Assembly: GCA_035528235.1 (NCBI GenBank)
Contig: DATKZB010000342.1
Coordinates: 1 to 10,026, forward strand
Direction of reading: 5' to 3'
DNA: 10,026 bases
Origin: DATKZB01 sp035528235
Lineage (GTDB): Bacteria > Planctomycetota > Phycisphaerae > FEN-1346
In this document: positions 6,578 through 10,026 of the stretch, piece by piece
Layout of the letters: each line of letters opens with the position of its first letter
How positions within the stretch are numbered: the stretch's first letter is position 1
Notes under the pieces: generated by a model
The model's input: the letters and a program-made list of their open reading frames with translations, nothing else
What the model was told of the DNA's origin: nothing
Databases searched by the model: none
Translations under genes and position numbers: made by a program

Positions 6578-7447
6578 GTGGTAACGCTCGCCTTCAGCAC
6601 CAACGCCTACACGAAGCATTCGCTGACCGACGCGTGCGACCGCATCGCCGCCGCCGGGTACAAGTCGGTCGAGGTCCTGGCCGACCATCCGCACGCGTAT
6701 CCGCCGGTGTACTCAGAGCACGAGGCCCGGCGGCTGGTCGAGCGGCTCGATGCGCTCGGTCTGGCGGTGGCCGCCGTCAACGCCAACACGGCCATGGGGT
6801 ATTTTACGCCGGTGCCGACGGCGTTGACGTTCGAGCCGAGCCTCCTCTCGCCCAACGAGGTGCACCGCCAGGACCGCGTCCGCATTCTTCGGCAGGCGAT
6901 GGCGCTGGCCAACGTCCTGGGGGCGCCCGTCGTGACCCTGACGGGTGGCCGGCCGAGTGATTTGACGACGCTGAGGCTGCCGATTGACCCGCCCGAGGTC
7001 CTTCGAGAGCGTCTGCTCGATGGTCTTGAGGCGGTGGTGGGCGCGGCCGACCTGGCGGGCGTGGACCTGGCTTTCGAGCCGGAGCCGGGCCAGTTCATCG
7101 AGACGACGGCCGACCTCAAGGCCCTGCTCGAGGCGGTCGACCACCCGCGCCTGGGCGCCAACGTTGACGTGGGCCACGCCTGGTGCGCCGGCGACGACCC
7201 GGCCGAGGCGATCCGCCTCCTGGGCCGCCGCGTCAAGCATCTGCACCTGGAAGACATCAGGGACCGCGTCCACTATCACCTGATTCCCGGTGAGGGGGGC
7301 GAGATCGACTTTGCCGCCATCCGTCGGGCGCTCGACGAGATCGGCTACGCGGGCGCCGCCGCCGTCGAACTGTATACCTATGCCGACGAGCCGGACCGCG
7401 CGGCCACCGAGGCGTACCGGGTGCTGGCGCCTCTGTTCCGTGGGTGA
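6578..7447 (+). CDS. TIM-barrel sugar-phosphate isomerase/epimerase-family protein (xylose isomerase-like, AP endonuclease family 2)
   Basis: This 289-residue cytosolic protein has the xylose-isomerase-like TIM barrel. It opens with VVTLAFSTNAY, and the first helix reaches YKSVEVL. The putative metal ligands are in the usual order: Glu167 or Glu169 in LAFEPEPGQF, Asp197 and His200 in NVDVGHAW, His223 in KHLHLEDI, and Glu264 in AVELYTY. GEGGEIDF (238-245) is the common loop of sugar epimerases in this group. The reaction is likely isomerisation or epimerisation of a sugar or polyol; the substrate is unknown, and a nuclease role is unlikely from the sugar-epimerase-like loop and operon context. 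The GTG at 6578 is chosen because GGGGAGGT (6563-6570) lies seven bases before it and the first barrel strand starts at once. The frame is open far upstream inside the previous gene, in a shadow of that gene. It is last in the operon and converges with the diguanylate cyclase gene, 26 bases away. Confidence 0.87.
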   Translation: MVTLAFSTNAYTKHSLTDACDRIAAAGYKSVEVLADHPHAYPPVYSEHEARRLVERLDALGLAVAAVNANTAMGYFTPVPTALTFEPSLLSPNEVHRQDRVRILRQAMALANVLGAPVVTLTGGRPSDLTTLRLPIDPPEVLRERLLDGLEAVVGAADLAGVDLAFEPEPGQFIETTADLKALLEAVDHPRLGANVDVGHAWCAGDDPAEAIRLLGRRVKHLHLEDIRDRVHYHLIPGEGGEIDFAAIRRALDEIGYAGAAAVELYTYADEPDRAATEAYRVLAPLFRG

Positions 7448-7473
7448 CGCGGTGGGGGGCGCGGCAGCGCGGG

Positions 7474-9045
7474 TCAGTCCGGCGGGTCGGCGGTGGCGAT
7501 GCGGTCGCGTCCGGCTGCCTTGGCGGCGTACATGGCCTGGTCGACGCGGTGGATGAGCGAGTCGAGGGTTTCGTCCTTCCGGTAGTCCGCCACCCCGATG
7601 GAGATGCTGCTGGTGATCTGCTGGTCCTCGGCGACGGTGGGCTGGTCGTGGATGCGTTTGCGGAGGCGCAGGGCGAGCTGCTCGGCGGCCGCGGCGCCGG
7701 TGTCGGGCACGACGACGAGAAACTCATCGCCGGCCCAGCGGCCGGGCACGTCGACGCTTCGGACGGTCTCCAGGAGGACGGTGGCGATGTTCCGGAGCAC
7801 GGCGTCTCCGGCGACGTGGCCGAACCGGTCGTTGATCTCCTTGAGTTGATCGACGTCGATCATCAGGACCGCCAGGGGCGAGCCGTAGCGGCGGGCCCGG
7901 TCGGTCTCGCGCGTCAGGGCCTCCTCGACGCCGCGACGGTTCGCCAGGCTCGTCAGCGGGTCGGTTTTGGCGCGGTGTTCCATCTCCTGGTACAGTTCGA
8001 CGTTGTAGATGCTGGCGCCGATGAGTTCGGCGATTTGCTCGATGACCGGCAGGTCGATCTCCTCGTCGAAGGGGGAACCGTCGCGCTTGTCGGCCAGGCT
8101 CAGCACGCCGCGCACCCGCCCGCCACCTTTCAGGGGCGCGACGATGCACGACGCCGTGGTGTACTGGTCCTGGAACTCGCGTTCCAGGACGACGTTCCTG
8201 GTCTGCTGAAAGAGGTCGAAATCGCCCACCAGGAGCAACTCGCCGCCGCGGACCGCGACGGCCAGCGGACTGTGGGGATTGGCCTGGAGGTCCACCCGCT
8301 CGGCGATGGGCAACTTCGGCGAACTCCCCTGGAGGATGAGCCGGTCGCCGGCGGCGTCGTACAGGTACAGGCTGGCCCGGGTGGCGTCGAACAGGCCCGG
8401 CAGCGCCTCGACGCACACGCCGACGATCTGGTCGAGGTCGAGCGAGTTGATCTGGCGCGACAGGCCGGCCACGTCGTGAATGCGCCGCAGGGCCTGGCTG
8501 AGGCGCTGGCGCTGCTTGGCGACGTCGCCGGCCGCCTCTTCGACCTGGGCGAGGCGCGCGGCCAGGCGGCCGTTCTGCTCGGCCAATTGCTCGACGCGCT
8601 GGCCGAGACGCTCGATGGCGGCCGTACGCTGAATGTTGCGTGCCCAGGTGGCCAGGCGGCGCGTGAGGATCGCCGGAGTCGTCGGCGTCACGAGAACGTC
8701 GTAGGCCTCGTCAATGGCCGCGCTGCCCAGCTGCTCGATGGCCCGGGCCGTTCCCGTCCAGACGCAGCGCTGGGCGTGGGCCCGGACGGCCTCGGCCAGG
8801 GGGCCCGCGGCCTCCAGGGCGACCGTGGCATCGACGAGCACGAGGGCGGGACCGCGCGAGGCGATGGCGTCCGGGGTAAGCGCGCGGCACGTTTCGAGGC
8901 GGAACCCGGCGGGGGCCGTGGCCTCCTGCCAGTGGCGGTGAAGCCTGGCGTCGGCCGTGCAGAGCAGAAGGACCACCTCGCCCACCGATGCCGGGTCGGG
9001 GCCTGCGGGTGGAGGCGGGGCGGAATGGTCTTGTGGTTCGGACAT
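7474..9045 (-). CDS. Diguanylate cyclase with pseudo-receiver, coiled coil, GAF and GGDEF domains
   Basis: The 523-residue protein probably makes c-di-GMP from two GTP. Residues 24-132 look like a receiver: Asp72 sits where the phosphorylated Asp would be (ALVLVDATV), but the conserved Lys before Pro is replaced (VLVTPT) and the N-terminal acidic pair is reduced to one Asp, so phosphotransfer is doubtful. Residues 140-190 are a coiled coil (ERLGQRVEQLAEQNGRLAAR). Residues 200-352 are a GAF domain (ASLYLYDAAGDRL, IVAPLKGGGRVRGVLSLADK). Residues 358-516 are GGDEF: DPLTSLANRR, MIDVDQLKEINDRFGH with metal Asp397, active site AGDEF at 438-442 (an accepted variant of GGDEF), and inhibitory I-site RSVD at 429-432, exactly five residues upstream. 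No transmembrane segment is seen, so it is a cytosolic sensor. The ATG at 9045 has no Shine-Dalgarno sequence; a promoter-like element lies directly upstream. Confidence 0.93.
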   Translation of the reverse strand: MSEPQDHSAPPPPAGPDPASVGEVVLLLCTADARLHRHWQEATAPAGFRLETCRALTPDAIASRGPALVLVDATVALEAAGPLAEAVRAHAQRCVWTGTARAIEQLGSAAIDEAYDVLVTPTTPAILTRRLATWARNIQRTAAIERLGQRVEQLAEQNGRLAARLAQVEEAAGDVAKQRQRLSQALRRIHDVAGLSRQINSLDLDQIVGVCVEALPGLFDATRASLYLYDAAGDRLILQGSSPKLPIAERVDLQANPHSPLAVAVRGGELLLVGDFDLFQQTRNVVLEREFQDQYTTASCIVAPLKGGGRVRGVLSLADKRDGSPFDEEIDLPVIEQIAELIGASIYNVELYQEMEHRAKTDPLTSLANRRGVEEALTRETDRARRYGSPLAVLMIDVDQLKEINDRFGHVAGDAVLRNIATVLLETVRSVDVPGRWAGDEFLVVVPDTGAAAAEQLALRLRKRIHDQPTVAEDQQITSSISIGVADYRKDETLDSLIHRVDQAMYAAKAAGRDRIATADPPD

Positions 9046-9083
9046 GACGCGGCAAGTCTAGCCCTCGCCGCCGGCCGCGTCCA
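9046..9083 (-). promoter_or_regulatory. Promoter-like element and inverted repeat at the start of the diguanylate cyclase gene
   Basis: On the minus strand TGGACG (9083-9078, four of six) and TAGACT (9060-9055, four of six) are 17 bases apart. Transcription would start around 9048 to 9045, at or just before the ATG. An inverted repeat with perfect 8-base arms (9074-9081 and 9046-9053) overlaps the -35 and the start site, as an operator would. In such GC-rich DNA an 8-base repeat may be chance. Confidence 0.4.
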
Positions 9084-9125
9084 TCGAAAACACAACGGAG
9101 CCGTGAGGGGGCCCTGGCGGGCCGA

Positions 9126-10007
9126 TTAGCCCGGATTCCATCGGGCGCCGATATCCTCGTCGGTGATCTTGCCGGCGGGCGTGCCGGGCGGCCGCGTGGG
9201 GGTGTTCCGATACCAGTAGGTCCCGCCGGCGAAGACCGTGCGCATGCCTCGCTCGAAACTCTCGCGGCTGAACCATTCGGCGTGGCCGTCCATGCAGGAG
9301 ACGAAGCCGCCGTCGCGGTGCCGGGTGGTGAGCGAGTAGGTGCTGCTATTGGGTGTCATGTATCCGCGGTTAAAGGCGGAGGGCGGCTCGGGAGACACGC
9401 CGCTGCTCTGTTCGATGAACAGGAAATCGCCCGGGTCGAAGTCGCCGATGTTCCGCGACTGGACCCACGGCGTCTTGTCGCGCGCCCACGACGACCACTG
9501 GTAGGCGTCCTGCGTGCCGCCCTCCAGGCCGCCGCCGTAGGTGATGCTCCCGTTGATGACGTACGAGGTTGGCGCCACGTTCTCGCCGCCCACGGGTCTC
9601 GTGATGGCGCCCGAGGGGCGTGGCAGGCCCGCCCTCTGGTCGGCCGGGCAATACAGGATGCTCTCGTCGCCGATGTACTTGTACTTGATCAGGAGGCCCG
9701 GGTTAAGGAAGTTACCGTTGTCATCCACACGCCAGTCCGGGGCTCCCCCCGTCGTCAGGTTGTACAACCAGTTGCTGGCGCTTCCCGTGATGTACTGGGT
9801 GGCATACAGCGGGAAACTCCCCTTGAAGTCCCCGCAGTAGGCCTGGACGACCTTGGCCAGTTGGGCGAGGTTGTTCTGGCAGTGGACCTCGTTCATCGAG
9901 ACAATGGCCCCGCCGATCGCGGGGAACAGCAGCGCGATCATGACGGCGATGATGCCCATCACGACCAGCACTTCCACCAGCGTGAAGGCCCGGCATTGGC
10001 GTCTCAC
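9126..10007 (-). CDS. Prepilin-like (type II secretion pseudopilin) exported protein
   Basis: The 293-residue protein opens with a type III (prepilin) signal: RRQCRAFTLVEVLVV, with predicted cleavage between Ala7 and Phe8 (Ala where Gly is usual), Glu12 at mature position 5, and a hydrophobic helix to about 35. After the helix come CQNNLAQLAKVVQAY (43-57), ILYCPAD (117-123) and, near the C-terminus, TRHRDGGFVSCMDGHAEWFS (228-247). This layout, with a His then a DGH motif, is that of the large prepilin-like families expanded in planctomycetes and relatives. Their role is poorly known; assembly into a pseudopilus or a surface protein are both possible. The GTG start at 10007 has an excellent ribosome site, GGGGAGGT at 10013-10020. 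The diguanylate cyclase gene follows 80 bases downstream on the same strand, but with its own promoter-like element. No other secretion gene is in the window. Confidence 0.88.
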   Translation of the reverse strand: MRRQCRAFTLVEVLVVMGIIAVMIALLFPAIGGAIVSMNEVHCQNNLAQLAKVVQAYCGDFKGSFPLYATQYITGSASNWLYNLTTGGAPDWRVDDNGNFLNPGLLIKYKYIGDESILYCPADQRAGLPRPSGAITRPVGGENVAPTSYVINGSITYGGGLEGGTQDAYQWSSWARDKTPWVQSRNIGDFDPGDFLFIEQSSGVSPEPPSAFNRGYMTPNSSTYSLTTRHRDGGFVSCMDGHAEWFSRESFERGMRTVFAGGTYWYRNTPTRPPGTPAGKITDEDIGARWNPG

Positions 10008-10026
10008 GGCGCACCTCCCCGGTTCA

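Noticed and set aside
7448..7473. A bidirectional terminator between the converging TIM-barrel and diguanylate cyclase genes
   Set aside because: Only a 4-base-pair GCGC repeat is present in the 26 bases, with no T tract on either strand.
9102..9121. A short GC hairpin (GGCCC, loop TGGC, GGGCC) after the prepilin gene as a terminator
   Set aside because: It has only five base pairs and no T tract on the minus strand, so it is likely chance in this GC-rich DNA.
7444..9129. A 561-codon open frame on the plus strand, antisense to the diguanylate cyclase gene
   Set aside because: It mirrors a gene with clear domains, and its product is Gly/Val/Leu/Asp-rich without motifs. Long antisense frames are expected in GC-rich DNA.

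Overview
The window is a piece of a very GC-rich bacterial chromosome, most likely from a planctomycete or close relative. The evidence is the type of gene content: a Gly/Ala-FTLVE prepilin-like protein with a C-terminal DGHAEWF motif, an exported SGNH hydrolase with an extra C-terminal domain, and a secreted repeat protein ending in a concanavalin A-like domain whose central GRYxCxxxGxWxxGLPxLA block I associate with planctomycetes. The lineage is inferred from remembered families; no search was run. Nothing looks like phage, transposon, CRISPR, rRNA or tRNA.

Layout. (1) Positions 1-2545, minus strand: a two-gene unit, an exported SGNH/GDSL hydrolase followed, with a 4-base ATGA overlap, by an exported repeat protein with a C-terminal LamG/DUF1080-like domain that runs off the left edge. 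(2) Positions 2546-2724: a divergent promoter region. (3) Positions 2725-3771, plus strand: an exported galactose-mutarotase-fold protein, followed by two hairpins. (4) Positions 3772-4200: a 429-base gap with a patchy drop in GC and, at its right end, a good sigma70-like promoter. (5) Positions 4201-7447, plus strand: a tight three-gene operon of a DPM1-like family 2 glycosyltransferase, a 539-residue protein of unknown function with remote BshC-like features, and a TIM-barrel sugar isomerase/epimerase-like protein. (6) Positions 7474-9045, minus strand: a diguanylate cyclase with a degenerate receiver, coiled coil, GAF and GGDEF domains. (7) Positions 9126-10007, minus strand: a type II secretion/prepilin-like protein.

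How the genes may work together. The left half encodes exported proteins aimed at carbohydrates (ester removal, sugar binding or epimerisation, carbohydrate-binding-like domain), which would suit polysaccharide processing outside the cytoplasm. The central operon is cytoplasmic and could build or attach a sugar to an unidentified acceptor. Its middle gene is the least explained and most interesting element. The diguanylate cyclase looks able to make c-di-GMP and keeps an inhibitory I-site; its start has no Shine-Dalgarno sequence but sits just below a promoter-like element, suggesting a nearly leaderless mRNA.
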